64,000 nt of DNA from NCBI GenBank assembly GCA_006176705.1, contig QRFJ01002296.1, forward strand, positions 180,683-244,682. The letters are read 5' to 3'. This DNA comes from Cocos nucifera (Eukaryota > Streptophyta > Magnoliopsida > Arecales > Arecaceae). Below the pieces are notes generated by a model that made no database searches, was not told where the DNA came from, and saw nothing but the letters and a program-made list of their open reading frames with translations. The translations under genes and the position numbers were made by a program. This document shows positions 12,181 to 24,300 of the stretch, piece after piece (positions within the stretch are counted from its first letter, which is position 1; each line of letters opens with the position of its first letter).

Positions 12181-13644
12181 TGATGCTTGTCATTATAGCA
12201 CAAATAAAAATTAAACTTGATTCTACTAATGGTCAGAATAGTGATGAGTCGAGTGTCGATTTTCTTGAAGATTGAAGGCTAAGCTGTATTCAATTTTAAT
12301 TAAAAATATAATTTAAAATTAATTTATAGAATAAAAATTTAAATAAGTAAATTAAAAAATTTTAATTTAGATTTTGATAAATTAAAATAAAAAATAAATA
12401 TAATTAATAAAAATTTAAAAATTAATTAAAAATATTTTATGATTTTAAATCAATCTTTAGTAGAGCTGTGGTTATTCTTTTTAATGTAAGAACTTATATT
12501 TTAAGAATTTAGTTATGACTATAACTTATTTTCTTTGAGTATGAACCATATCTTTCGATCATAATCAATCTCAATAGAATCATAAGCTATTCAATACTTA
12601 ATTCCTTAAAATTAGTAACATGACTTTTAATGATTTTCTCTAATATAAACTATTAAACAGAGTATAGATTATATCTTTCGATCATAACTCGTCTCTATAA
12701 ATATAGCTTATTTAGATATTAATCAATAATAAGCATGTTAATACAAAATCTCATGCATGGAGGATAAAATTTAAGATTAAATAGGAGAACATATTATTCA
12801 TTGCATAAAAAAAAATTACAAAGAATAAAAAAAATACAACTCATACTAGAAAACTTCATCTATTTTTCTAGAATTTCAGTCTTTAGCTACACATGGTTGA
12901 CGATCTACTCGCACCCGATATCTTTATACTCCTTTGATGAGGAAAAAGAAAAGAAAAGGAAAGAAGAAAGAAGAAAAAAAGAAAAGATGAGAGAAGAAGA
13001 GAGGAACAGAGAGGGCGCTATTATGGTGTAGAGAGGCTAATTACACCCCAGGGAGGTCTGTTTTGATCTATGGCATGAAGAGGGATTCAATAGAGGAGAA
13101 AAATAGGGTTTGTGAGTCCTTTCTGAAGTCCTATTTTGAGTTTGGATTGAATTCCACCTGATGTAGAAATCTAGCCATCAGATCTCCATCTAATGTCTCA
13201 AAAATCATCAAAAATCCATTAGAAGAACACCACTTGATGCTTAATCAGGGTCTAGATCTTCTATGGATCGTTGGATCAGTCCATCAGGCCATCAGATCGT
13301 GCGTAGAAGTGCTGAGAAGTCCTGATCAAAGCTGGTCATTGATTTCCACCATCAAATTTCCACCAATTGTGATATCAGCCTTTGGATGGCACTTGATGGA
13401 ACCATAGCAATCTAAATCAAACTGGAATCAATGTCAGCCATCGGATGTTGATTGAGAATGAGCTGAACCATCGGATGGTGCATAACTATTCTTGTAGACC
13501 ACGTGGACCAGATACCGTGAAGACCGCGATAAACCAAAGTGTGCCATGCTAGATGAATTGATAATTTTGGCCCTATAAGCCCCATGGTGTTTTTCCTCGA
13601 CCCTTTAAGGGTCTACACCTACCACGCAGCATCGTGGTCCATCA
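12181..13644 (-). mobile_element. Element D 5' LTR, first part
   Basis: Matches the 6580-7462 copy, then continues with sequence lost from that copy. It is interrupted by element C at 13645; the LTR resumes at 17184. The net LTR length without C is about 1.84 kb. Confidence 0.75.
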
Positions 13645-14599
13645 TGTAAGCGCACAATGTTTCAAGCATCACCTAGCTCTGATACCATATTGCCGTTCAT
13701 AACGTTCCAAGCATCACCTAGCTTTGATACTAAATTGTAGACTCATGATATCGCTCGAACGCCAATCATCCTTGATATCACAAGCATCGATATTATGTTG
13801 CGAAAGCTCCTGATCTTTAGCATAGACCTGAAGAAATCTGTGATGTTCTCTATGGGCAGCAAACCACCTATCCTCCACCTAGATCTGTGATGGGGCGCCT
13901 CCCTCCTTGGGCTTGAGGGAGATGCCTCCTTCTCTAGGGCTTCTTCAAGAACCCTAGGGCAGCAATTCTAGAGAGAAGAGAAGAAGAGAGTTGAGGGAGA
14001 AAAGGTTTGTATTCCATAGCATTAATGAAATCCTAATACAACCTATGTATTTATATATAGTCATTAGACCAGACCAAAAAGCTTTTCAGCTAACTCAATA
14101 CATGAAAGTACTCATCGAGCCCATGTACATCCATGTCTCCCATGCTCTCATCCTCTGGATCTAGACTTGATCCATACATGAATTAGTCACCTTAAGACCT
14201 CTCAAACCAGGCCTTAAGATCCTTAGGATCATCCCAGACCCTCGCGTAACTCTGCCCGCGCACTGAGCCGGCTCAGTCTCAGCACTGAGCTGACTAAGTT
14301 CCACTGGGTTGGCTCAGTTTGCAACTGAATCGGCCTAATTCTGTGCCGTGCCAGCAATCCCGAACGTGCAGCTCTCTATTTTACCTATGCACTGAGACTT
14401 AGCCGACCCAATTTTGGACTAAGCCAACTAACTTATAGAAAATCTTCTTTCTATAGTCTTGATTCTTCGACTTTGGTTTCTTACTTCATCTTGTATTCCA
14501 GATCTCCGAAGCACCAACCAAGCCCTTGAAATCCCTAGAGCCAACCCCTTGACTCCTCCCGTGGCCTTCCAAGGCTTGGGAGCACCATAAATCCTCACA
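13645..14599 (-). repeat. Element C 3' LTR
   Basis: 955 bases aligning with 16212-17183 throughout, including the repeated CACCTAGCTCTGATACC-type phrase near its end. Ends in TG and CA dinucleotides as LTRs do. Confidence 0.85.
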
Positions 14600-16211
14600 A
14601 TCTCTATCTTGGTGCTTCCAAGCCTTGGCAAATCTCTCGGCAATGACCTCCTGCATGATCTCGCTGTTCCTGCGCACTCGACAGCCCCTTGTGTAATCAT
14701 CACCTCTGTCAATCCTCTTCAACTGTTGTGCACCCTTGAGTTCTTTTGGATGACCGCCTCCACCGCTGAAGACCTTGGCTTGCACCTCTGCACCATCCTA
14801 AAATTATAGGATTCCTTCTGCTTAGCAGCTGCATCACTTTCTCTGAACTTTTCTGAAGAACCTACAGCATTACTGCACCAGCACATGCTGTACCATCTGA
14901 CACGATCTTTTTAGAGCTACGTCTGTCCATCTGCACATGCCGCTCCATCTAAAATTGTGCATCACTGATGCTTTGAACTTATGCCAAATTTTCTCTCCAC
15001 TTGTAAAGCCATCACTACGGAGCTCCACCTATATCCAAAGTCTATCTGATGCTGCAAAAGTCGACTCTATGCCTGAGTCTCTTGAGGCCAACCACTCAAT
15101 GCTGCATTGCTGAGCCTGCCGCTACATCTCGAACACCGTCGCTGCCCCTTCGAACCCTTCATGCTCTACAGCCCTATTCAAAGCCATCTCGGATACCTCT
15201 GTAATCTGCAAGCACCTTCGAAACCCAAGAGCTCATCCAATTCTTCTGAATCTAGCGACTAAATCTTAAAAAATTTTATTCTAGTCCTTCTCTTCTGTCC
15301 CTACACTAGCCATCATTTCAGTTGCACCCGGAGAACCATCCTCCACCTGAATCATGACTTTCCCTAATGCTTCTACAAAAAAAACTTGATCCATGATACT
15401 CTTGATTGCTAGAGACCTCCTGGCATACCCTAAGACCTCCTGGGTCTCCCTGAGACCTACACCCAGTCTCCCTAAGATACCACTAACACTCTCTGCTGAG
15501 ATACACTCCTCAGCTGCTACACCACCGAGACTCTCTTAGCCCCGTGCCTCTAGGAAAGCGCTCCTGTAGCACTCCAGCACTCACTGACTCATCTCTATGC
15601 CACTCTACAGCCATCCAATCCTAACCTGCTAGACCTCCATGGATCATCCATCTCCATCACTCCCAAGGCTTCGCAAATTCATGCTCTGATTGAACCACTG
15701 AATACATCTCCGACTACTTCTCCACCTTTCAGACATCAAAGGACTTATAGTCGCTTCTTCAGCCTTTCTTCGAACATTATCTCTTGAAAAATCTCTCTTC
15801 AATAGCCCCACATTGCCCATCTTTCTAGAGAACTCTGATGCTCTTTACTGAGATACCTCCCTCAACTGCTGCATCGTTGAGTCTCTCTTAGCCCTGCATC
15901 TCCAAAAAAGTGCTACTGTAGCATTTCAGTGCTTCCTGTCTATCACATAACCGTCATACATCCCAACATTTCCATCAAGATTGATCAGCAAATCATGCAC
16001 CAAATTCTTTCACCCTAAAAAAATCTCTTTCCATTAAATCTCTCAACCTCCACCTTCAACTCGCTGTTCCCAGTTAGCCAAACCACAGCAATAATAAGAT
16101 AGATTTGAGACATATCGTAAAATCCTTATGTAAATTTTTGATTTCACCTTGTACGACTTCTTCTTTCCTTTCATGCACCATCAGGCTCTGAAATCTGGCT
16201 CTGATATCATA
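14600..16211 (-). mobile_element. Element C interior, no recognised protein
   Basis: Pyrimidine-rich on the plus strand. A segment of about 95 bases near 15480-15575 recurs at 15845-15940 with moderate divergence (GAGATAC, CTCAGCTGCT-like, TCTCTTAGCCC, TGTAGCA shared in order). Short open frames (for example 14486-14785 minus) cross the LTR boundary and match nothing I recognise. Confidence 0.6.
16197..16209 (-). other. Element C primer-binding site
   Basis: TGATATCAGAGCC on the minus strand, two bases from the LTR end, is one base from the TGGTATCAGAGCC complement of initiator Met tRNA. Confidence 0.7.
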
Positions 16212-17183
16212 TGTAAGCACACAACGTTTCAGGCATCACCTAGCTCTGATATCATATTACCATCCACAACGTTTCAGGCATTACCTAGCTCTGATACCAA
16301 ATTATAGACCCATGATATCGCTCAAACGTCAATCATCTTTGACATCATAAGCACCGATATCATGTTGTGAAAGCTCCTGATCTTTAGCATAGATCTGAAA
16401 GAATCTGTGATGTTCTCTATGGATAGCAAAGCACCGATCCTCCATCTGAATCTGTGATGGGGTGCCTCCCTCCTTAGGCTTGAGGGAGATGCCCTCCTTC
16501 TCTAGGACTTCTTCAAGAATCCTAGGGCGGTAACTCTAGAGAGAAGAGAAGAAGAGAGTTGAGGGAGAAAATGTCTGTATTCCACAGCATTAATGAAATC
16601 CTAATACAACCTATGTATTTATACATAGCCATTAGGCCCGACCAAAAAACTTTCCGGCTAATCCAATACATGAAAGCACTCATTGAGCCCATGTACATCC
16701 ATGTCTCCAATGCTCTCATCCTCTGAATTTAGATCCGATCCATACATGAATTAGCCATCTTAAGATCTCTCAAACCAGGTCTTAAGACCCCTAGGATCAT
16801 CCCAGAATCTAGCCCAAAACAGACCCTCGCATAACTCTACCCGCGCATTAAGTCGGCTCAGTCTCAGCATTGAGCCGACTAAGTTCCACTGGGTCAGCTC
16901 AGTCTAAAACTGAGCTAGCCTAGTTCTGTGCCATGCCAGCAGTTCCAAACGCGTAGCTCTCTATTTTGTCTGTGCACTGAGACTTAGCCAACCTAATTTT
17001 AGACTGAGTCGGCTAACCTGCAGAAAATATTCTTTCTATAGTTTTGATTTCTGACTTTGGTTCCTTGCTTTACCTTATGTCCCAAGTCTCCAAAGCACCA
17101 ACCAAACTCCTGAAATCTCCAAAGCCAACCCTCTGACTCCTCCAGTGGCCTTCCAAGGCTTGAAAGCACCACAAATCCTCACA
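16212..17183 (-). repeat. Element C 5' LTR
   Basis: 972 bases aligning with 13645-14599; both end at the same CCTCACA on the plus strand, after which the flanks diverge. Confidence 0.85.
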
Positions 17184-17561
17184 CATCGTGAACTGCATGG
17201 TCTTCGAAGTCACCCTAACATCAATCTGAGGGAGCTAGGCATGGTGTTGGGCTAGGTTCTGGTTTGCATGGTTGGTCGGGCGCTTGGGTCATGATCATTG
17301 GACTGGTTGGTTCAATGGCTGAGCTGGCTAGTTTTATTTTATTTTTTTTTTCTTTTATTTTCATTCAAACTTTCGACTTTCATTTCTTCTCCATTTTAGA
17401 GATGTGAGTCAAATTTGATTTATTTAAACTAAAAAATTGAGCTTTTTGCATTGATGACCTTCTTTCTTGCAAAATATAAATAAAAATATCAATTTATTAA
17501 AATAAACATCAATTAATATATTTTTTTAATATTTTTATTTATAAATTTATGATAGTTATCA
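17184..17561 (-). mobile_element. Element D 5' LTR, remainder
   Basis: Continues the D LTR beyond the element C insertion. On the minus strand it begins TGATAACTATC immediately inside the AGAAA duplication (17562-17566). Confidence 0.7.
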
Positions 17562-17566
17562 AGAAA
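17562..17566. other. Target-site duplication AGAAA (right) of element D
   Basis: Pairs with 6575-6579. Confidence 0.8.
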
Positions 17567-18700
17567 TATGCTTCATTATAAGAGAAAACACTTTATAAAA
17601 GTCCACTTTCTCATGAGTATAGCTCTTTACAACTAACCGTGCTTAAGCCATACTACCTCAACCCTAAGAATGCCTTCTTTCTTCTTGAAAATCCATATAC
17701 AGATGACTACTTTTTTACTTTTAGGCAACTAGACTAACTCCCATGTATAATTTTTTTTGAAATAACTCAATATTTTTATTTATAGCTGTGACTTATTTTG
17801 CAAACTCTTTGCTATTAATTGCATCTTAATATGAGGAAGGTTCCTCATCCCCAATACTTTTGCTACTTCAAGAGCATAAATAACCATATTTGTATATTAT
17901 AAAAATAGTCTAGTCTGCCTCCTCTCCTTACTAATAGCGTATTGCTGTTGCTGTGGTGAAGGATCATCCTATATAAAATTTAGCATCTCTATCTCATTAA
18001 GCTAAATTAGAGAATTTTGTAATACTCTCTCGAGAATTTTAATATTAAACTCCACATATCTATTGATACTGTGATAGATACTTGTACTATCAATAGATTC
18101 TTTTTTCTGATTCAAGATAACAAACTCATCAAAAGTAATATATTTGTTAATAAAAATTTTGGATGATCTAGAATCATCTATACACCATAATTTTTAACTA
18201 TTTAACCCACTTGCATAATCTAGAAATATGCATTTTTTTGTTTTTAGTTCAAATTTACCATCATTTACATAAACATACGTAGGACAACCAAATATTCTCA
18301 AACCAGAGAAATTAACAGCATGACTAGATCATACCTTATACAAAATCTTGCATTTAGTTGCAGTTGATGGAGACCGATTTATCAGGTACCGTACTATATT
18401 AACTACTTCAACCTAAAATGTTTTACCAAGTCCAACATTTAAGAGCATAGAGCTCTATCCATAAGTGTCCTATTCAACCATTCTACAACTCCAACTTGGT
18501 TTGAAACCTATAATTACCTGTGAAAGATAGCTTATGCATAATTATTTCCCTATATTTGGTTGTTTTACTTGATCATTGATTTAGGTATCTACTCCATGCC
18601 TATCAAATCTTTATTTGCTATTTACTTGTTTGGACTTTCCCATTGAAGTAATAATTGATTAACTTGCTGCAAGATCTCGCCCAAGTAATATATGGACTCT
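17567..18700 (-). pseudogene. Copia E: integrase and RT 5' remnant
   Basis: Minus-strand reading across frames shows the start of copia RT (MDFQEERR, where copia elements have KWVFKKKEG, and VDFYKVFSLIMKHIS next to the insertion point). Further upstream, around 18380-18500, an integrase-like stretch reads NG-IGHLWIELYALKCW, where copia has NGVAERxNRTLMERAR followed by ML-NAGLGKTFW. Stops and frameshifts are numerous. The RT continues at 6574 on the other side of element D. Gag and the 5' LTR were not found between here and the Argonaute gene. Confidence 0.7.
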
Positions 18701-19940
18701 GAAAGAGCTTCTCTTTGCTTGCCGCAGGTGCTCTTAACATCTGTTCTCAAGCTCTAGAAGCCATATTTAAGGAGGTAAAGTGCGGAAGCCAAAAAAACTT
18801 TCCTCGAGAGTGAGTGTTCTCTAGCTTCATATGTACTTTCGAAACCTCCATGATGAAATGTGCACTTCATTCGTATTGTAAAGTCAAGGATTATCCTTTA
18901 CAAAATATATACTTCTATTGTTGGCTCTCGAAAAGTACAAAATTACTTGTACATGACTCTCAAATCTTTAGCATTGTTCTGTGACTCTGATATTTTCCTA
19001 CATATTCTTTTTCTTTTTGGAACGTGAGAACAAGATTGGGCTATTCAGCTGCACATTTACTTATCAGTTAATGCAAGCTCATTTCTCGCCGCTGAGTTTG
19101 TTTATTATTGTGTACTCCTTTCCGAGATCTAGCCTAGGCTGTGAATCATGAAAGGGCTATCCCTTGATCATCCAGAGTTCAATTCATGCTAGGAATAAAT
19201 GTGAGAGTGCAATTAGTGTGCACTGATAAGAAGCTCAAGGTTTTCTAGTCCTTCATGAATACTTCACCAAGTATGGCTCAAAGAAAACTAACAAAGATTT
19301 TAGCAAACACCATGGCGTTCAATGTGCAGTTTCTTATATGCAGAAATATAGTTGAATGAGCGAAACCTTTTCCATTAATGCATAATCATCGTAGAGTGCT
19401 TTTCCCATTTCTTGGAATTTAAGGCATCAAACCAACTCCTTTTCATCCCCCTCTTTTACTGATGATAAATTACGTTATAAAATGTAGAGATCTTACACCA
19501 GAGGAATCTATAGGCAGAGACAGGCAACATTAGAAACAGGCTTAAAAGAGGAGATTAGCTGATAAAGCACAAACAAACCAGGTGGTTTTTTTTACTACAA
19601 TCCAATCCAAAAGTCCGAGAAATACATCACCATAATACACTGACATTCTACTAGCATACATAACTTCAATAGTACTTCATCCATGTCTGCATGACTAGTT
19701 CTAATCAACCTGAAAGAAATTACTTGCCTCTCTCCACAGGCATTTGTGTGTTCACATGCAGGTGTGTGTGTGTGTGTCCACATGCATGTGTGTGTGTGTG
19801 TGTGTGTGTGAAATAGTGAGGGAGATTTGCCCATTCCACCCATTCCTATGGTGTTAATGGTGTTTCCACTAACCGTACTTAGGATCTGTTTAGCATCCTT
19901 GAAGAGACTTGCCTCTCTTCAAGGCAAGCTGTTAGAGATG
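18701..19940. other. Intergenic, downstream of Argonaute
   Basis: No coding motif recognised. The last few hundred bases before 19941 will include the Argonaute 3' untranslated region; I could not place its polyadenylation signal. It contains a GT microsatellite. Confidence 0.5.
19762..19810. repeat. (GT)n microsatellite in Argonaute 3' flank
   Basis: Two GT runs (19762-19777 and 19787-19810) separated by a short CACATGCA-containing break. It lies about 130-180 bases beyond the Argonaute stop, so it is probably CA-repeat sequence in the 3' untranslated region. Confidence 0.9.
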
Positions 19941-21375
19941 TCAATGGAAGAACATCTCATCCTCAACATTCTTATGCAGCCTTGGAAAACCACCTCGGCC
20001 AAAAGAAGCGGAGGCAGGAGAAGATGAAGCAGATGACGATGCTTCCTGCATGCTCTCATAGTACAGACGCCCGCGATAGGCAGCAATGTCTGCATAGTAA
20101 ACCGGTGGTGCCAATGAGACTGGCTTGGTGCACCGGGCAAAGGTGAAGCATAGGTTATATATAAGCTCCTGCAGCTCATCTGACATGAAGCCATGGTCAT
20201 CGTGCAACACGTAGTAGTGTGTCGGCTTGCTCGTCCCCAGGATCCCATTATGACTGCACAGATAGAAGTCAAATGCCATTGGGTCAATAGTTGTTGTGTC
20301 AACCACAGTGCCTGGAAGAACATTGCCATTTCTAGTGCATGACTCAGACTTGCTCTCCGGAAACAAGCGCGTGTGGTGCCTCTTCTTTGCGACAACCACC
20401 GTGATCGTGGGTGAGTAGCCATCTGATTTGATTGCTGCCTCGAGATCTCTCAGCTCCTCATTGAGAACCATATCAAACTGTCCGTCACTCACACCATCAC
20501 GGAAGTATATAATCTTCTGAGGCTTGGCACCATTGATTCGAACATAAGCTTCAACAAGCTCTTGACACATCTCGCCAAGCTCCATGATCCTCTCGGTGCG
20601 GTGGGGCTGAGCTCGGATTCTTGTCGCATAGCGGCTTATCCCAGGGCAATTGAGGTTGGCAACAACTGCTGCAATTGATGGGCTCGTGGTGTTCCAGCTT
20701 GAGGGGTGGTTCACATCAGCACCAATAAGCATGAAGGTAGAGTCGTTCATTAGTGGGAGGGTATTGGAGAGTTCCATATTGGTGCCACCAAGCTTGCCAT
20801 TGATCTTTAAAACAAGGTTGGCAAAATACTGGTCCTGCAGTTTATTGGCATTGTGGCTCAGGAGGCACTGGGTCATGATCCCCAACCGTGTCTCACATAT
20901 CAGCTTGAGTGTCTTGTATCCCTGGTGGCGCTCTGACATTGGGCAGAATAGAAGCTGCAACTGTTGTGCCCCAGCATGCTGAATTGCTTTGTTAAGCTCT
21001 CCGAGAAGCTTATCATAGTCCCAAAGAACAGCCATTCCGGAGTTGATCACAAAGAGAGGCCTGTCATTCATCTGCATACCAAGGTCGCGGCATCGTTGGA
21101 CGATGCTTTGGATGAATGCAGCAGTTTTGAGTCTTTGCTGCTGGAAGCGTGATGGTTGTGCACTGAAGTCAAGAATTCCCCAAGCTTGTAGATTCTGGCC
21201 TGCTAGTAGTTTGTTATTGAGAAGGTTCCATTGACAGTCATCTTTTGGGAGCCTGAGTTTGGAGATCTGGCCATTGGTACCCCGGAGTTTAAGATCAGGG
21301 CGAGCAAGGACACGACCAATCACTTGTGTCATTTCCTTGGCAACAGATAAATCAAATTGCTTTGCAATCTCTCCT
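19941..21375 (-). CDS. AGO2: Argonaute exon 3
   Basis: Acceptor TTTTGCAG/A at 21376/21375 completes a Lys codon begun in exon 2 (GPC-K-GEIAKQ). Encodes linker 2, MID and all of PIWI to the stop codon at 19941-19943. Confidence 0.93.
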
Positions 21376-24300
21376 CTGCAAAATGTAACAACAAGAATTG
21401 CTCCATGTGAAGATGTAAACAGTTCTAACCACTTAAACATCAGTCTATACCTCTCAACAGAAAGATACATTGAGAGCTTGAAAACTTCCCCCTTCAGGAA
21501 TATATATCTTGAGAGGAATATTGAGTCAAGGATGTTTGATCATGTGCATTGAGTGATAAAGAAGTTGCCTCGTGTGATGGTTAAATCTAGGTAGATGGGT
21601 CTCAAGAAGGGAACAAAGACAAACCTAAAAAGTATGGATTCATACAAAATGAGATACAAATAAACAGTGAATTATGAATTACTGGGTGAAGAAACATTCC
21701 AATAGTTGAATCACAGAATTGCTTAATATGAATTGTGGACCCAAAAAGTAAATTAAAAATAGAATCTGATTATGTCTGGAGAAGAAAGGATTAAGCTCTT
21801 GAATCTAACAGATTTATCAAATTATATAACAATTACTCTTCGGATTATATCTTTTATTTTTTTGAAGAAGTATTCCATTTCCATCTAACAAAGCAATTTA
21901 AAGGATGAACTTTTAGATTAGTTTATGATGAAAAGACAAATTTGTCTTTTATTAATTAAAAAGAGGAAAATGCCTTTCATTAAGTATATTGTCAAAGGTT
22001 TGAACAACATTGACCTTAGAATACTCTTCCAAAGCAAATTATGGAAAGTCGATGCATAGCAATAAGAGTAAATAAGATTTAGATATTCTTTCACAAATAA
22101 CATAGAATGATATCTCCAGAATAAAGAACATTTTAACATTTTATATTTGTGAGATTAATATCAATTCAATGCATTCTTCAAATTTTAGGCACTTGTGCAT
22201 GCATGCACACATGCGCAATATCTTAAGACATTCTTCAAAATATCTACTCTTAATTTGAAGCTATAGTAGTTCTGATGAATTGAACGTAGATCTTCAGTAT
22301 GGCTGATTAGAGTCTGATGTATTCCAATAAGAAAGCAAAAAATAAAAAAAAACTAAATCAACAAGAAAGATGGTTTAGAGCAATACTTGCATGGCCCATT
22401 TGCTGCGCACATCATGTTGAGTATCTTCTCTTTCCTCTCCATTGGAGGTGGTAAGGCCTTCTCCCTTAGCTTCTTATCAGCATCCCAATTCAAACCATCC
22501 TTTGGATACCGCTGACCTTCAGCCAACACACAGAATTCCATGGGCACATAATTCATCTTGTTTTTGCTCAAGTTCAAACAAGGAAGCCTCTTATAATTGA
22601 TCTCCTTATTGTATTTCTCTCTATAGTAATCCACAAGCCTCAACTCCTTTCCCGAATTCTCATCCATGAATGTGATCTTGTCTGTGTTCAAGACAGTCAA
22701 GCCTGAAATTGTAAACTTCTGATTAGTCGTTCGATGTGTCACGGTAACCCGAAGGTTTTTCAGTGCTTTCTCCACTTCAAACTTCTGCTTCCCACTCAAT
22801 TCCGTGTTCTTATCCAATGACACCCACAAATTGTCTCTAAGAAAGTCGAGCACTGGCCCAGACTTCCGAAATGGCATGATAGAGTAGTCCACGCAGAGAA
22901 CAAGACCTTGTTTGGTGTCTTTTAGTGTCTGCTGTGACCCCTGCAGAGCTTCAACACCCATTCCAAGGTCGTAACTATGATCCCTGGAGTAGAAGCTCCG
23001 GCCTAAGGTGATCCTTTGCCAGCTTGAGGCCTGTCGAACAATCACATCCAATCCCTGCAAGACCTCTCTGGGGACAGGTAACTCCAAGAGGCGGCTGAGT
23101 TCTAATTGTTTTTTGAAGTCTATAGTAACAAAATAGGTCTTGGAGGGCAGCGTCACTCTGAATTGCCCGATGGGCAATTCGACTGCACTATACAGATTTC
23201 TTTCACCATCATAAGCAACAGATGGCAACAGGGATCGATAGGGTTCAGACTTAAATAGCTCATTCTTTACCGAGAGTAAGTCCGACTTGGAGAGTTCAGT
23301 GGATGAGCTGGCTTTCTGGGGTTTCTCAAGCTTAACATCAATCTCATAGTGACGGATTACTGAATTCTTATTGTAACTGACCAGAAAATGGTTAACAAGG
23401 AGTTTGACTTTCCTGATATGTGATGATCCACCTTGATCTGGCCTTTGCATAGGTATCCTTTTTCCAAGTTCGACAAAAGTTGGTGGCTGTGGTGATCGTG
23501 ATGACCCAACATGATCAGGCCTTTGCATGGATTTCCTTCTGCCAACATCAGGCAGAGATGGTGGAAAAGATGATACCGTTGCCGGTGACTGAGAAATTGT
23601 CAATGAACGAAGATCTGAAGCCAGAGTCTCTGGAAAATTGAAGAATTGTTAGGAGCTTTTGGTAACATGATCCTGACAATATGAACCAATATAGAAGCAC
23701 GGGATAAAAGAAACAGACATATATTCTGCAAGATATTGTACACAAATAGGCAATGATTCCAGTTTGCTAAGTTAAGGACCAAATTTGTCATGTATTCTTC
23801 TTCTTCGTTTTTCCTTGAGAAGAAAGATGGGAAAACGCCATCCAAGTTTGTCATGTATTTCAAACTAGAGTTATTGACATCGGGATGAACATACTTACGA
23901 CTATATCATGTAAAAATAAATAAATAAATAAAGGCAAACTGCAAAAAGATTACATGAATAAGTAACTGTTCATACACACAAAGAAAAGTTAATTTTCTTT
24001 CATGAAATTGGTTAATTTTTACAGTACTAGCATAATATTTGCATTAGATCATATACATTGCAACCCAATAATATTATATCTGATAGTTGTTTCACAAGAT
24101 ATGATTAAGTAACTGCCTCCAATCTTACAGTAAGTGCGAAGGGTTCCCATTAGCTATCACGCAATGCAGCACAACAAGAGAAACTAATACAATCTAATTT
24201 GCCAACATTAATCAAACCAATTTTATTAGCAACAACCAAGAACTATACTAACCATTACTCATCGAGCTTGGATTCGGCGACCGGACCGCAACGTACACGA

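Larger units (their letters stand above)
13645..17183 (-). mobile_element. Element C: coding-free LTR element (LARD-like)
   Basis: Two direct LTR copies (13645-14599 and 16212-17183) flank a 1.6-kb interior. LTRs begin TGTGAGGATTT and end GCTTACA on the minus strand. Beside the upper LTR, TGATATCAGAGCC (16197-16209) is a Met-tRNA primer site. Flanking CATCA (13640-13644) and CATCG (17184-17188) are a 5-bp duplication with one mismatch. The interior holds no recognisable retroviral protein, so the element must have moved using proteins supplied by another element. Confidence 0.8.
6580..17561 (-). mobile_element. Element D: gypsy-like LTR retrotransposon, nested and deleted
   Basis: Two copies of one LTR lie at the ends (6580-7462 truncated; 12181-17561 interrupted). 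LTRs begin TGATAACTATC and end GCATCA on the minus strand. Next to the upper LTR is TTTTTGGTACTATTGTC, a decayed form of the TGGCGCCGTTGCC primer site (Asp tRNA) typical of Athila/Tat-type gypsy elements. No D protein survives. It carries three secondary insertions: a family B copia fragment, a Mutator-type foldback element and element C. An exact 5-bp duplication, AGAAA, flanks it. Confidence 0.75.

Noticed and set aside
14428..14785. Minus-strand frames of 94-99 codons in element C
   Set aside because: They cross the LTR/interior boundary and show no gag or other recognisable motif.
19919..20422. Second minus-strand frame (167 codons) within Argonaute exon 3
   Set aside because: It overlaps the PIWI-coding frame out of phase and has no domain; a shadow frame.
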